Origin: Psychrobacter maritimus
Lineage (GTDB): Bacteria > Pseudomonadota > Gammaproteobacteria > Pseudomonadales > Moraxellaceae
Reading direction: 5' to 3'
Assembly: GCF_904846345.1 (NCBI RefSeq)
Contig: NZ_CAJHAJ010000005.1
Span: 1 to 64,000, forward strand
Length of the DNA: 64,000 nucleotides
A program made the translations under genes and the position numbers. Positions within the stretch are counted from its first letter, which is position 1, and every line of letters begins with the position of its first letter. The notes below the pieces were generated by a model, which was not told the origin of the DNA, searched no databases, and worked only from the letters and a program-made list of their open reading frames with translations. Below, one piece after another: positions 27,291 to 36,414 of this stretch.

Positions 27291-28850
27291 TTAATATAAA
27301 CGCTGATAGACAAACGGCTTTGTAAACTCAGCGCTGTTATCTAGTAAATCAGTATTAATTTTATAACTGCCCGTACTCATAGACTGACCGAGAAAGGACT
27401 GCTGTCCTGCAAACAGCTGATTCGAACTATTTGGATTAACCAAATTATTTGCATCATTATTGATGAGCGCTTGGCTATCTTGTATAAACTGCGCACTTAT
27501 CGGCTGCTGCTCATCTTGGAAGATATATTGCAAAATAGTCACTTGTCCAGCCGCGACTTGCGCCAATTGCGGAATGATTTGTTCAATAAGTGCCGTTTGC
27601 AATTGCTCAATACTGTCTACTGACCATAAAAATGCATGACCTAATTGCGCCTCTGCCCCAAGCGTTTGGGTGATGCGATTATTTAAACCGGTTAGGAGTC
27701 TCGCTAAATCAATGGTTTCTGTTGAATAAAAGTTTTCTGTTGAATAAAGGGGTTCTGCTGGATTAGCTGTTTTAGAATTAAACGTTTCTGAATTAACTGC
27801 TTCTGAGTCTTGATTGAGATAAAGAATAGGCAATAATTCAGGCTGCGGCGGACAGTCAATAAAGCGAAAACGTCGACGTAATGCCATATCAAGCGGCGCT
27901 AATGAATGGTCTTGGGTGTTCATGGTGGCATAAATATCAACGTTGGCAGGAACGCTAAAGGTTCGCCCTGAATAAGCCAAATTAACCGTCATCGCGTTTG
28001 TCATGCCAGCACGTTTGTCTGGTTCAATCAAACTCAATAGCTCGCCAAAGACGCGTGAAACGTTAGCCCGATTGATCTCATCAATCAGCATCGCATAACG
28101 TTGATCAGGGTCATTAGCAGCGCGTTGGCACAATTTTAAGAATGCGCCGTCTTGAATGGCGTAACTCATTTGGGACGGGCTGTTATTCAACTGATTAGAA
28201 GCTGCCATCACTGGGCGGATACCTTCGACAAATTCCTCATAACCATAAGCCTGATGGAAGCTGACCATACTAAAACGCTGTTGGCGAAACTCTTGATTTT
28301 GGCTATTATTCTCGCGCTGCGCCTGCTGAAACTCGGCTAATTGCTGCGCTAAGTTACTTAACAAATCCATGCTTTCTGGGAGCAGATACCATGCGCCGCT
28401 ATTATCTTTATCAAAATAGGCTTGGCTGGCTCGATTTTTATAACTCACCGTTTGTGAGCTAGCAGGTGTATGCATTTGCAGCACAGACCAAGCGGTATTG
28501 CTTAAGTTTTTCTCGCGCGCATTTTGCGCCGCTTTGCTAACAAAAAACTCATGACTGACAACTTCCGGCACCTTAACCAAGTCCTGTTTTTTAGACTTAA
28601 AGTCCAAAAATATTAAACAAACAACATCACGCCAGCTTAATTCTTGCAGCAATTGCCCCAATAAATCCTTGTCATTTATCCTTGGTAAATAGTCGTTATA
28701 TTGCTGCGCGATTTGTAGCAAGCGATAGGTTTTACCCGTACCAGCGACGCCGGTATAAATGATATTGGTCGGTTTTTGAGGAGACATATCCGGCATAGCC
28801 TTATCCAGTATTAAAAAATCACGGCAACGATACTTCAGCATTTTAGCCAC
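27291..28850 (-). CDS. mcrB: McrB-like AAA+ GTPase/ATPase lacking the usual N-terminal DNA-binding domain
   Basis: This 519-residue protein has a Walker A motif GVAGTGKT (34-41), an inserted winged-helix-like segment (roughly 65-160, LSWRDVV...FDKDNSGAWYLL), Walker B with AMLIDEINRAN (~252-262), MNTQDHS and the arginine-finger region DMALRRRF. These are McrB AAA+ hallmarks. E. coli McrB has ~160 residues of methylcytosine-binding domain before Walker A; here only 33 residues precede it, so recognition must lie elsewhere. A repeat-like segment rich in Ser, Thr and Glu (YSTENFYSTET) occurs near 365-385. It is an operon with mcrC and a candidate anti-phage system. Target specificity is unknown. 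Confidence 0.87.
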   Translation of the reverse strand: MAKMLKYRCRDFLILDKAMPDMSPQKPTNIIYTGVAGTGKTYRLLQIAQQYNDYLPRINDKDLLGQLLQELSWRDVVCLIFLDFKSKKQDLVKVPEVVSHEFFVSKAAQNAREKNLSNTAWSVLQMHTPASSQTVSYKNRASQAYFDKDNSGAWYLLPESMDLLSNLAQQLAEFQQAQRENNSQNQEFRQQRFSMVSFHQAYGYEEFVEGIRPVMAASNQLNNSPSQMSYAIQDGAFLKLCQRAANDPDQRYAMLIDEINRANVSRVFGELLSLIEPDKRAGMTNAMTVNLAYSGRTFSVPANVDIYATMNTQDHSLAPLDMALRRRFRFIDCPPQPELLPILYLNQDSEAVNSETFNSKTANPAEPLYSTENFYSTETIDLARLLTGLNNRITQTLGAEAQLGHAFLWSVDSIEQLQTALIEQIIPQLAQVAAGQVTILQYIFQDEQQPISAQFIQDSQALINNDANNLVNPNSSNQLFAGQQSFLGQSMSTGSYKINTDLLDNSAEFTKPFVYQRLY

Positions 28851-28968
28851 GTAAGAGTTTAGCTATTATAACGTAGCTCTTTTGCATTAAATGACCTAAC
28901 ATTTAATGATGCTGTTTTTCAGTCGTACCATTTTTAGCACCCTTACTGTTAGCGATGTTATTGCTAAT

Positions 28969-28998
28969 ATTTATTGCGAACATTTATTGCGAACATTT
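28969..28998. repeat. 13-bp tandem duplication
   Basis: ATTTATTGCGAAC occurs twice head to tail (28969-28981, 28982-28994) plus a 4-bp start of a third copy. It lies in the 411-bp gap between divergent mcrB and the DUF4442 gene, which shows no other feature I can name. Confidence 0.85.
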
Positions 28999-29261
28999 AA
29001 GGTATCGTTACGTTAGTCATATTTTATAAGCTCAGCAGTTCATGTTAATAATAGTAGCGATACGGCACTTAATGTACCATAGTTAGAAATTTACTAAGTT
29101 AGAAATGCGCCAGCGTTAAAATAGCTGCTAGGATAAAGCTGGTTACTTTTCTCATTTAGCGCTTATTTTCTAACCATCCGTTAATTAACCCAGTTGGCTA
29201 GCTTAATGAACCAGCTTGGTTAATTAATATGATTCAACCACTCCAAATTGAGGAATGTTGT

Positions 29262-30047
29262 ATGTCAGGATTATTAAAAAAACTCCCTACCAAGCTGACC
29301 AATAAACGAGCAGCCAAAGTAGCTGACAACACAAGATTGCCAGTCGAAAAACCAAATAGCACCTTAAAACCCATCAGCAACCAATTTACCAAGCTGCTAT
29401 CAGTCACTAAATATTTACCGGCGGGCGCGCGCGCCAGCATTTTGTCGAAAGCCTTTGGTAAGGTGGTGCCGTATGTGGGCACAACGGGTATCTATTATGA
29501 GACCGTCGATCCCAATCAAGTGGTGGTCAGCTTAAATAATACCAAAGCGGTGCAAAACCATATTGGCTCCGTCCATGCCGTTGCCATCACTTTACTTGCT
29601 GAAACCGCAACAGGGTTTATTTTGGGTTTAAACCTACCGTCTGACCGCGTATTATTGATTAAGTCTTATTCGGTGAATTTTTATCGTCCGATTAAAAAAG
29701 GTCAGATTGCTGCCGTGGCGTCATTATCAGACGAGCAGCGCTTGGATATTTTGAACACGCCAAAGGGTGAAATGGTAATTCCTTGCGTGATTCATGACCG
29801 TGAGTCAGATAGCGACCGTGACCCTATCGTCGTTGAGATGACGTGGGCTTGGATACCCAAATCTGAATTAGAAGCACGTCGTCAAGGTAAAGCCGCTAAA
29901 GCGCTAGAGAATAATCAAGTTGACAATAAAAAAACTGAAGATGAGCCGTCTGAAGACCAACCATCTGAAGACAAGCAACCTAAAACAGAGCAACCTGAAA
30001 GTGAAGAAAGCAGCAAGCACTCGACGCCAGAACTCGAGAGCAATTAA
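29262..30047 (+). CDS. DUF4442 (hotdog-fold thioesterase-like) protein
   Basis: Residues ~40-190 match the DUF4442 hotdog-type fold: a YVGTTG start of the sheet, NHIGSVHAVAITLLAETATG as the central helix, and SVNFYRPIKKG. The family is related to acyl-CoA thioesterases, but the reaction is not established. The C-terminal ~60 residues are an acidic Glu/Pro/Ser tail with repeated PSED units and appear disordered. The ATG at 29262 is preferred over 29229 because GAGGA stands upstream. The secreted RidA-like gene follows 74 bp later on the same strand. Confidence 0.8.
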   Translation: MSGLLKKLPTKLTNKRAAKVADNTRLPVEKPNSTLKPISNQFTKLLSVTKYLPAGARASILSKAFGKVVPYVGTTGIYYETVDPNQVVVSLNNTKAVQNHIGSVHAVAITLLAETATGFILGLNLPSDRVLLIKSYSVNFYRPIKKGQIAAVASLSDEQRLDILNTPKGEMVIPCVIHDRESDSDRDPIVVEMTWAWIPKSELEARRQGKAAKALENNQVDNKKTEDEPSEDQPSEDKQPKTEQPESEESSKHSTPELESN

Positions 30048-30121
30048 TTTAAATTTGTTAAAGAAGCAAATAGCTACCAAAAAATGGATTTAAGAAATAC
30101 CACTATAATAAGGAGACAAGC

Positions 30122-30616
30122 ATGTCTATATATATTAATAAACTGACTACTCAATTATCTAAAGCGGTGCTGATTAGCGCCTGTTCATTAGGCTTGGGCT
30201 TTGCGGTTACTGCCAATGCCGCGCCAACGACTAATAATGCAACCGTCACCAAATCTAGCCCAGTCTTTCTCGGTGATGGTGGCAATTACCCATTTTCAGA
30301 AGCGGTACGTGTCGGCGATACGCTCTATATGTCAGGACAGATTGGTTTTAAAGACGGTAAATTGGTCAAAGGCGGCGTAAAAGCGGAAGCCAAACAAGCG
30401 CTCGATAATATCCATGAAACCTTGTTAAAGTACGGCTATCAAAAATCAGACATCGTCAAATGTATGGCGATGCTGACCGATATGGATGATTTTGATAACT
30501 TTAACAAAGTCTATAAAGCAGAGTTGGCTAAGCCATACCCTGTACGCTCAGCCTTTGGCGTTTCAGAGCTGGCAGCGGGCGCAAGCGTTGAAGTTGAATG
30601 TATCGCCGCAAAATAG
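30122..30616 (+). CDS. Exported RidA/YjgF/UK114-family protein
   Basis: Residues 34-164 are a complete RidA-family domain: GDTLYMSGQIG, KQALDNIHETL, DFDNFNKVY, YPVRSAFGVSEL and VEVECIAAK, with the family's active-site Arg at about 142. Residues 1-33 form a clear signal peptide ending ANA. RidA enzymes remove reactive enamine/imine intermediates, normally in the cytoplasm; a periplasmic copy must have another substrate or role. AAGGAG precedes the ATG. It may be co-transcribed with the DUF4442 gene, and a terminator follows. Confidence 0.9.
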   Translation: MSIYINKLTTQLSKAVLISACSLGLGFAVTANAAPTTNNATVTKSSPVFLGDGGNYPFSEAVRVGDTLYMSGQIGFKDGKLVKGGVKAEAKQALDNIHETLLKYGYQKSDIVKCMAMLTDMDDFDNFNKVYKAELAKPYPVRSAFGVSELAAGASVEVECIAAK

Positions 30617-30657
30617 CAGCGCTATTTAAAATAAGCCAAACTAACTTTTTGATTACG

Positions 30658-30706
30658 CGGTTATTGAGCCAATTGCACTGATTTTTGACTCAATAACCGT
30701 TTTGCT
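30658..30706 (+). terminator. Intrinsic terminator after the RidA-like gene
   Basis: An 11-bp stem (CGGTTATTGAG with CTCAATAACCG) with a 20-nt loop is followed by TTTTGCTTT. It lies between the convergent ridA-like and gspE genes. Confidence 0.7.
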
Positions 30707-30722
30707 TTATACAATCGTTTTT

Positions 30723-32279
30723 TTATACAATAATAGCATCATCAGTCAGGGCGCTTTCTTTGGTTACCCGCAGTACCTCTTCTAACGTCGTCCGTCCCTC
30801 TATGACTTTGCGTAATCCATCAGCACGTATCGATGGTGTTTGCTTGCGGGCGTATTCTTCTAGCTCGTACTCGGCAGTATTACTATGAATCATCCGGCGC
30901 AAGGTATCGTCAATCGGCACCACTTCATATATCGCCGTCCGCCCTTTAAAGCCTGAATTATTACATTTATCACAGCCAATGGGTTTCGGCAAATTAATCA
31001 TATTCTCTGTTAATTTTTCAGTAGCCGTATTTTTAGCATTCAACGCTATACCAATTTCAGTAAATAATTTGGCCTGCTCGTTATCAGCAGCTTGCCAGCC
31101 ATGACAATGCGTACATAACGTCCGTACCAAGCGCTGGGCGACGACACCAATCAGCGATGACGATAACAAAAATGGCTCTACGCCCATATCCTGCAAACGT
31201 GTGACCGCACCGATGGCGGTATTGGTATGCAGTGTCGATAATACCAAATGCCCTGTCAAAGACGCTTGCACGGCAATTTCCGCGGTTTCTAAATCGCGAA
31301 TCTCACCAACCATGACCACGTCTGGATCTTGCCGTAACATGGCGCGTAAACTCTTAGCAAAGGTCATATCGACTTTATTATTAACCTGCGTTTGCCCAAT
31401 GCCATCGAGCTGAAACTCAATTGGATCTTCAGCGGTCAAAATATTACGGGTTTGGTCATTCAAATCAGTTAATGCCGAATATAGCGTGGTGGTTTTCCCC
31501 GAACCCGTCGGTCCAGTGACCAAGATAATGCCATGCGGACGATGGATTAAGCGCTTAAGCTCGCTATAGTCATTATCAGATAGACCGAGATAAGTCATAT
31601 TGAGACGACCCGCTTGTTTATCGAGCAGGCGCATTACTACCCGCTCACCAAAGCTTGATGGCAGCGTCGATACACGCACATCGACCTCACGCCCTGCCAA
31701 TCTTAAACTGATACGACCGTCTTGTGGCACACGCTTTTCGGCGATATCCAATTTGGCCATTACCTTGATACGCGAGACCAGTAACGGCGCCAATTGGCGT
31801 TTTGGCGTAATAATTTCTTTTAGCTCACCATCGACACGGAAGCGTACCACTAGCCGCTTCTCAAAGGTTTCAATATGAATATCTGAGGCATTTAAACGTA
31901 TTGCTTCAGACAACAGCGCATTAATCAGACGAATAATCGGCGCATCGTCTTGTTGGTCCATCAAGTCTTCCGTTTCGGGGACGCTATCTGCCAAGCTATC
32001 AAGGTCAGGATGGTCTTCAAGTCCAGCAGCAATATGCTGCGACTCACCCGTATTACCGGCATAAGCGGCATTCATGCGTTTTTCGAAATCATCGGCGCTG
32101 ATACTTTCGTAATTTGGTACACCGCGCACACCTTGCTGCTGTAAAAACCGCACCGCTTCATTAATGGCGGACAGTGGCGTGGTTTTGGTCAACACCAGTG
32201 TCGGCGGCAACTCGGGATCAATAGCAAGAATGGCCAAAATTTGATGGCGTTTTGAAAAACTGTACGGCAGCTGCAGCAT
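30723..32279 (-). CDS. gspE: Type II secretion ATPase GspE
   Basis: This 518-residue secretion ATPase has an N-terminal N1E-like domain (1-70) and a variable acidic linker. Its catalytic core includes GPTGSGKTTTLYSAL (Walker A), the Asp box, DPDVVMVGEIRD (Walker B) and the His box. A Cys4 zinc element (CTHC...CDKC) is followed by the GRTAIYEV tail. These features favour GspE over PilB. It powers pseudopilus assembly with GspF and GspG, found 10-12 kb away on the same strand. It has its own upstream region, so it is probably transcribed alone. Confidence 0.93.
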   Translation of the reverse strand: MLQLPYSFSKRHQILAILAIDPELPPTLVLTKTTPLSAINEAVRFLQQQGVRGVPNYESISADDFEKRMNAAYAGNTGESQHIAAGLEDHPDLDSLADSVPETEDLMDQQDDAPIIRLINALLSEAIRLNASDIHIETFEKRLVVRFRVDGELKEIITPKRQLAPLLVSRIKVMAKLDIAEKRVPQDGRISLRLAGREVDVRVSTLPSSFGERVVMRLLDKQAGRLNMTYLGLSDNDYSELKRLIHRPHGIILVTGPTGSGKTTTLYSALTDLNDQTRNILTAEDPIEFQLDGIGQTQVNNKVDMTFAKSLRAMLRQDPDVVMVGEIRDLETAEIAVQASLTGHLVLSTLHTNTAIGAVTRLQDMGVEPFLLSSSLIGVVAQRLVRTLCTHCHGWQAADNEQAKLFTEIGIALNAKNTATEKLTENMINLPKPIGCDKCNNSGFKGRTAIYEVVPIDDTLRRMIHSNTAEYELEEYARKQTPSIRADGLRKVIEGRTTLEEVLRVTKESALTDDAIIV

Positions 32280-32334
32280 AAAGACGACCTAGTGAGTGGC
32301 TAATTTAAAAAAGGACTTATAAAACAGCTTATAA

Positions 32335-32382
32335 AATAACTTTGAAAATAACTTTGAAAATGGCTTTGAAAACAGCCTTGAA
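32335..32382. repeat. 12-bp degenerate tandem repeat, four copies
   Basis: AATAACTTTGAA (twice), AATGGCTTTGAA and AACAGCCTTGAA follow one another without gaps, 56-103 bp upstream of the gspE start. Repeats of this length suggest slippage; an effect on gspE expression is possible. Confidence 0.85.
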
Positions 32383-32464
32383 AACACAATCTAATACATG
32401 CTAAAAAATACTACTGACTTGACTATTTAAAGCCACCTGCCTAAATCGTTAAACTGGGTAAAGA

Positions 32465-32496
32465 TTGTCAGTAAGCGCGCATGAGTTTGTTATAAT
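32465..32496 (+). promoter_or_regulatory. Extended -10 promoter of thiG
   Basis: TGTTATAAT (TG at 32488-32489, TATAAT at 32491-32496) with a distant TTGTCA at 32465. It would give a leader of about 235 nt. I looked for a TPP riboswitch (CTGAGA, ACCCTT) in it and found none. Confidence 0.55.
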
Positions 32497-32737
32497 AACA
32501 TTTTGTTTTATACAAGTAGCAAGGCTTTCATGTGATTTATCGCTTTGTCGCTTAAGCATCAGTATGATGAGGCTCAAGACAGCACAAGCCTCTATTTATC
32601 CTATGATGACTAGCTATATTTAATAATTCTGCGTTAATCATTGCTAGTATTGATGCCAGTCTTTGTTCATCACTTTTTGTCACCTTGTTCACTACGTCAT
32701 TAGTCACCTTTGTTCGCCCGCTATTAGGATTATCCTT

Positions 32738-33577
32738 ATGTCACACGCCGCAAACTCTCCTGCCAACGCTCAGTCATCTTCACAAGAGTCCTTATCAAAA
32801 GATACTTTTACTGTCGGCAGTCGTACATTCTCTTCTCGATTGTTGGTCGGTACCGGTAAATATAAAGACATGGCTGAAACGGGTGCTGCTATTGGTGCCT
32901 CAGAAGCTGAGATTGTCACCGTTGCTATTCGCCGTACCAATATTGGTCAAAATAGTAATGAGCCAAATTTATTAGATATCATTTCACCGGATAAATATAC
33001 CATCTTGCCCAATACCGCAGGCTGTTTTGATGCCGAAACCGCGATTCGGACGTGTAAGCTTGCTCGTGAGCTATTAGGCGGGCATAATCTGATTAAGCTA
33101 GAAGTTTTGGGCGATGAAAAGACCCTTTATCCAAATGTGATGGAAACTTTAAAAGCGGCAAAAGTGTTAATCGATGATGGCTTTGAGGTCATGGTGTATA
33201 CCTCTGACGACCCTATTGTCGCTCAAGAATTAGAGAGCATGGGTTGCGTAGCAATTATGCCGCTTGGTAGCTTGATTGGTTCTGGCCTTGGCTTGCTCAA
33301 TCGCCATACCCTAAGTCTCATTATCGAAAATGCCAATGTACCGGTATTGGTTGATGCTGGCGTCGGTACTGCTTCTGATGCGGCGATTGCCATGGAGCTT
33401 GGCTGTGATGGCGTGCTGATGAACTCAGCCATTGCCAATGCGCAAAATCCAGTGATGATGGCAAATGCTATGAAACATGCTATTTGGGCAGGACGTCAGG
33501 CATTTTTGGCGGGTCGTATGCCGATGCGCAAAATGGCCGCTGCCAGTTCGCCGCAGACCGGATACTTTTTTCAGTAG
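32738..33577 (+). CDS. thiG: Thiazole synthase ThiG
   Basis: ThiG joins deoxyxylulose 5-phosphate, the dehydroglycine imine and sulfur from ThiS thiocarboxylate to build the thiazole of thiamine. The sequence has [30 protein letters not shown] with the catalytic Lys, and [29 protein letters not shown], the phosphate-binding glycines of the TIM barrel. I chose the ATG at 32738 (AGGA upstream) over a frame extended to 32663. The N-terminal ~20 residues are Ser/Asn/Gln-rich. It stands alone: thiS is 22 kb away at 55875. dxs, which makes a ThiG substrate, is 3 kb downstream on the other strand. Confidence 0.95.
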   Translation: MSHAANSPANAQSSSQESLSKDTFTVGSRTFSSRLLVGTGKYKDMAETGAAIGASEAEIVTVAIRRTNIGQNSNEPNLLDIISPDKYTILPNTAGCFDAETAIRTCKLARELLGGHNLIKLEVLGDEKTLYPNVMETLKAAKVLIDDGFEVMVYTSDDPIVAQELESMGCVAIMPLGSLIGSGLGLLNRHTLSLIIENANVPVLVDAGVGTASDAAIAMELGCDGVLMNSAIANAQNPVMMANAMKHAIWAGRQAFLAGRMPMRKMAAASSPQTGYFFQ

Positions 33578-33795
33578 TTTTTTAGCTTAAACTGCTAAAA
33601 ATATGGGTTATGGCATAATTAAATAATAAAAGTCCCGTGACCCATGATTTTTATATTAAGATATTTTTGTGACTACTTTTAGGTTTTTAATCGTTTTTGC
33701 TAAATGCTTTATCCTAGTTACGCTTTACCTTTGTTTAACTGAATACCTATTTATTTTATTGCCATTTTTCATTCATCGTCATAAAAGGATTTATT

Positions 33796-35235
33796 ATGCG
33801 ACTTCTCACAGCAGTCGACCAGTTGTTCTTACTTCTTGAGTCGCGTAAACAACCCATGCATGTTGGGGGTCTATTCCTATTCGAATTGCCAGAAAATGCC
33901 GATAACAGTTTTGTCTGTCAATTGGTCAAACAAATGCAACACTCTGAGGTGCCGCCAACTTTTCCTTTTAACCAAGTGCTCGAGCATTTAATATTCTGGA
34001 AAAAAGACAAGCACTTTGATGTTGAGCATCACTTGCATCATGTGGCACTACCAAAGCCCGCCCGTGTACGCGAGCTTTTGATGTACGTTTCAAGAGAGCA
34101 TGGCCGTCTCTTAGACCGTGCGATGCCGCTATGGGAATGTCACGTCATTGAAGGTATTGAGCCAGAAAACGAAGGCGCTCCTAAGCGTTTTGCTTTATAT
34201 TTTAAAATCCACCATTCGTTGGTTGATGGCATCGCGGCGATGCGACTGGTCAAAAAATCCTTATCTCAATCGCCGACCGAACCGGTTACATTACCAATCT
34301 GGTCGTTAATGGCACGCCATCGCAACCAAGTCGATGCGATTTTGCCTAAAGAGCGTTCTGCTTTGGGTATCATTAAAGAGCAAGTTTCTACCATTAAGCC
34401 AGTATTTACAGAATTACTCGATAATTTAAAAAATTATGGCGACGACAGTTATGTCAGCACCTTTGCCGCGCCGATGAGTGTGCTTAATAAACGCATTTCA
34501 GCCTCACGGCGCATTGCTGCCCAGTCGTATGAGATACAGCGCTTTAATGATATAGCTGAGCGCTTAAACATCAGTAAAAATGATGTGGTACTTGCTGTTT
34601 GTGCTGGTGCTATTCGTCGCTATTTACTATCGATAGACGCGCTACCGAGTAAACCCTTGATTGCTTTTGTACCGATGTCATTACGTACCGATAATAGCGT
34701 TGCCGGCAATCAATTATCCTTTGTACTGGCCAATTTAGGCACGCATTTAGACGATCCATTAAGCAGAATCGAGCTGATTCATCGCAGTATGAATAATGGT
34801 AAACGCCGCTTCCGCCGTATGAATCAAGCGCAGGTTATCAATTACAGTGTCGTCTCTTATGCATGGGAAGGCATCAATTTGGCAAGCGGTCTGTTTCCTA
34901 AAAAGCAGGCATTTAACCTGATTATCTCAAATGTGCCTGGTTCGGAAAAACCGCTATATTGGAATGGCGCGCGCCTGCAGTCTTTATACCCAGCCTCTAT
35001 TGTATTCGACGGTCAAGCGATGAATATCACCCTTGCCAGCTACTTGGATAAGATTGAATTTGGGATTACCGCTTGTAGTAAGGCCTTGCCGCACGTGCAG
35101 GATATGCTGATATTAATAGAAGAAGAGTTACAGCTGTTGGAGCGCACCAGTAAAGAGCTTGAGTTCCAAGGGATTACAGTTGAAGATAAAAGTAGCCATA
35201 AAGGTAATGGCAAAACAAAAAAGCTGGCTCCATAA
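33796..35235 (+). CDS. Wax ester synthase / acyl-CoA:diacylglycerol acyltransferase (WS/DGAT)
   Basis: This 479-residue enzyme has the active-site motif HHSLVDG (His139, His140, Asp144, Gly145) in an N-terminal condensation-type domain. A second domain has VPMSLR, NQLSFVLANLG, ISNVPG and NWDGQ-like segments. Such enzymes make wax esters or triacylglycerol storage lipid from acyl-CoA, and are known from Acinetobacter and Psychrobacter. It stands alone. The intrinsic terminator begins inside its last codons. An acidic Lys/Gly-rich C-terminal tail of ~15 residues is unusual. Confidence 0.92.
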   Translation: MRLLTAVDQLFLLLESRKQPMHVGGLFLFELPENADNSFVCQLVKQMQHSEVPPTFPFNQVLEHLIFWKKDKHFDVEHHLHHVALPKPARVRELLMYVSREHGRLLDRAMPLWECHVIEGIEPENEGAPKRFALYFKIHHSLVDGIAAMRLVKKSLSQSPTEPVTLPIWSLMARHRNQVDAILPKERSALGIIKEQVSTIKPVFTELLDNLKNYGDDSYVSTFAAPMSVLNKRISASRRIAAQSYEIQRFNDIAERLNISKNDVVLAVCAGAIRRYLLSIDALPSKPLIAFVPMSLRTDNSVAGNQLSFVLANLGTHLDDPLSRIELIHRSMNNGKRRFRRMNQAQVINYSVVSYAWEGINLASGLFPKKQAFNLIISNVPGSEKPLYWNGARLQSLYPASIVFDGQAMNITLASYLDKIEFGITACSKALPHVQDMLILIEEELQLLERTSKELEFQGITVEDKSSHKGNGKTKKLAP

Positions 35236-35250
35236 CGGAACCAGCTTTTT
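35218..35250 (+). terminator. Intrinsic terminator overlapping the WS/DGAT stop codon
   Basis: Stem arms (AAAAGCTGG...TCC and GGA...CCAGCTTTTT) with the TAA stop in the loop, then TTTTTT. A ribosome finishing translation would cover the first arm. Confidence 0.82.
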
Positions 35251-35312
35251 AATATTAAGTTTGCTCAATGATTATATTTAGGTGAGGCTTAGAGGTGACG
35301 CTTAGGCGGTGC

Positions 35313-36140
35313 TTAAAACGCATCACCCCAAGTTGGGACAACTACTTGCATCAATGGTTTTAATAGTTTGATGTTACAAGCGAAAATAGAGCCTGAGGTC
35401 ATCGAGTTGTGCGCGCCTGTATGGTCAACCACCACGCCACGTGCTTCGGTCACGATTAGCTCACCGGCAGCAATATCCCAAGGCTTGATAGACATCTCAA
35501 AATAACCGTCAAAACGACCCGCTGCTACATAACATAAATCAAGCGCAGCTGAACCTAAACGGCGAACTTGACCACCTTCTTCAGAGATTTTCTGTAAGCT
35601 CTCAAAATGCTGCTTGGCATAAGAGATGACTTCACCATTGCGTTTACGCTCAAGCGGATGACCGGTAGTAAATAAACCACCATCAATCGTTTTACGTTCA
35701 CTAACATTGATACGGCGTTGGTTTAAACGCGCGCCTTTACCACGGCTGGCAGAAAACATCTCATCACGGACAGGATCATAGATGACGCCGTGTTGGGTAA
35801 CGCCTTTATGTTGCACAGCGATAGATACACAAAACTGCGGCACACCATGGACAAAGTTTTTGGTGCCATCTAACGGATCAATAATCCAGCACCAGTCAGC
35901 ATCTTCGCCGCGACCTTCTTGCATACCAAACTCTTCACCCAAGAATGAATGATTTGGATAGCTGGCTTTTAGGGTCTCAATCGTCAGCTCTTCACTGAAA
36001 CGATCAATACGGGTGACCAAACCATCAAGTCCTTTTGACTCGATATCAAGCTCGATTTTGTGGCGGTTTTGATGCGCATATAAAATCTCTTTACCGACTT
36101 TTTCAGCAGCACGCGCTGCGATGACGACCATGGGTTCCAT
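35313..36140 (-). CDS. suhB: Inositol-1-monophosphatase family protein SuhB
   Basis: This 275-residue protein has the three metal-binding motifs of the family: GEE (68-70), DPLDGT (88-93) and WDIAAGEL (~222). It hydrolyses inositol monophosphate in vitro; in E. coli SuhB also acts as a NusA-associated antitermination factor for rRNA. The gene is monocistronic. The 274 bp upstream to dxs show no gene. Confidence 0.93.
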   Translation of the reverse strand: MEPMVVIAARAAEKVGKEILYAHQNRHKIELDIESKGLDGLVTRIDRFSEELTIETLKASYPNHSFLGEEFGMQEGRGEDADWCWIIDPLDGTKNFVHGVPQFCVSIAVQHKGVTQHGVIYDPVRDEMFSASRGKGARLNQRRINVSERKTIDGGLFTTGHPLERKRNGEVISYAKQHFESLQKISEEGGQVRRLGSAALDLCYVAAGRFDGYFEMSIKPWDIAAGELIVTEARGVVVDHTGAHNSMTSGSIFACNIKLLKPLMQVVVPTWGDAF

Positions 36141-36414
36141 AAATAACCTATTTGCTTGATGAATGAATACTACTTAAGAGATGTGACTTATAAAATGTAC
36201 GAAAAATAAAATCTGCTTCAAAGCTGAAGCATAGTAATAATTAATAAAAACCCATAGCCGCCTAGCAAACCAAATATATGGTTGCCCGCAGTTGTACCGC
36301 CCAAGTTGTCAAATAATTCACACCTACGGCAAGTAGGCGAGGTTTAAGCAAGGAAACAGACATGCTTTATTTTTCAATCCGCTATTTTAGCAATTTTTTA
36401 TCAATGATAGTGTT

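Noticed and set aside
32497..32737. Possible TPP riboswitch in the thiG leader
   Set aside because: None of the conserved THI-box segments (CTGAGA, ACCCTT, GAACCTGAT-like) could be found in the leader.
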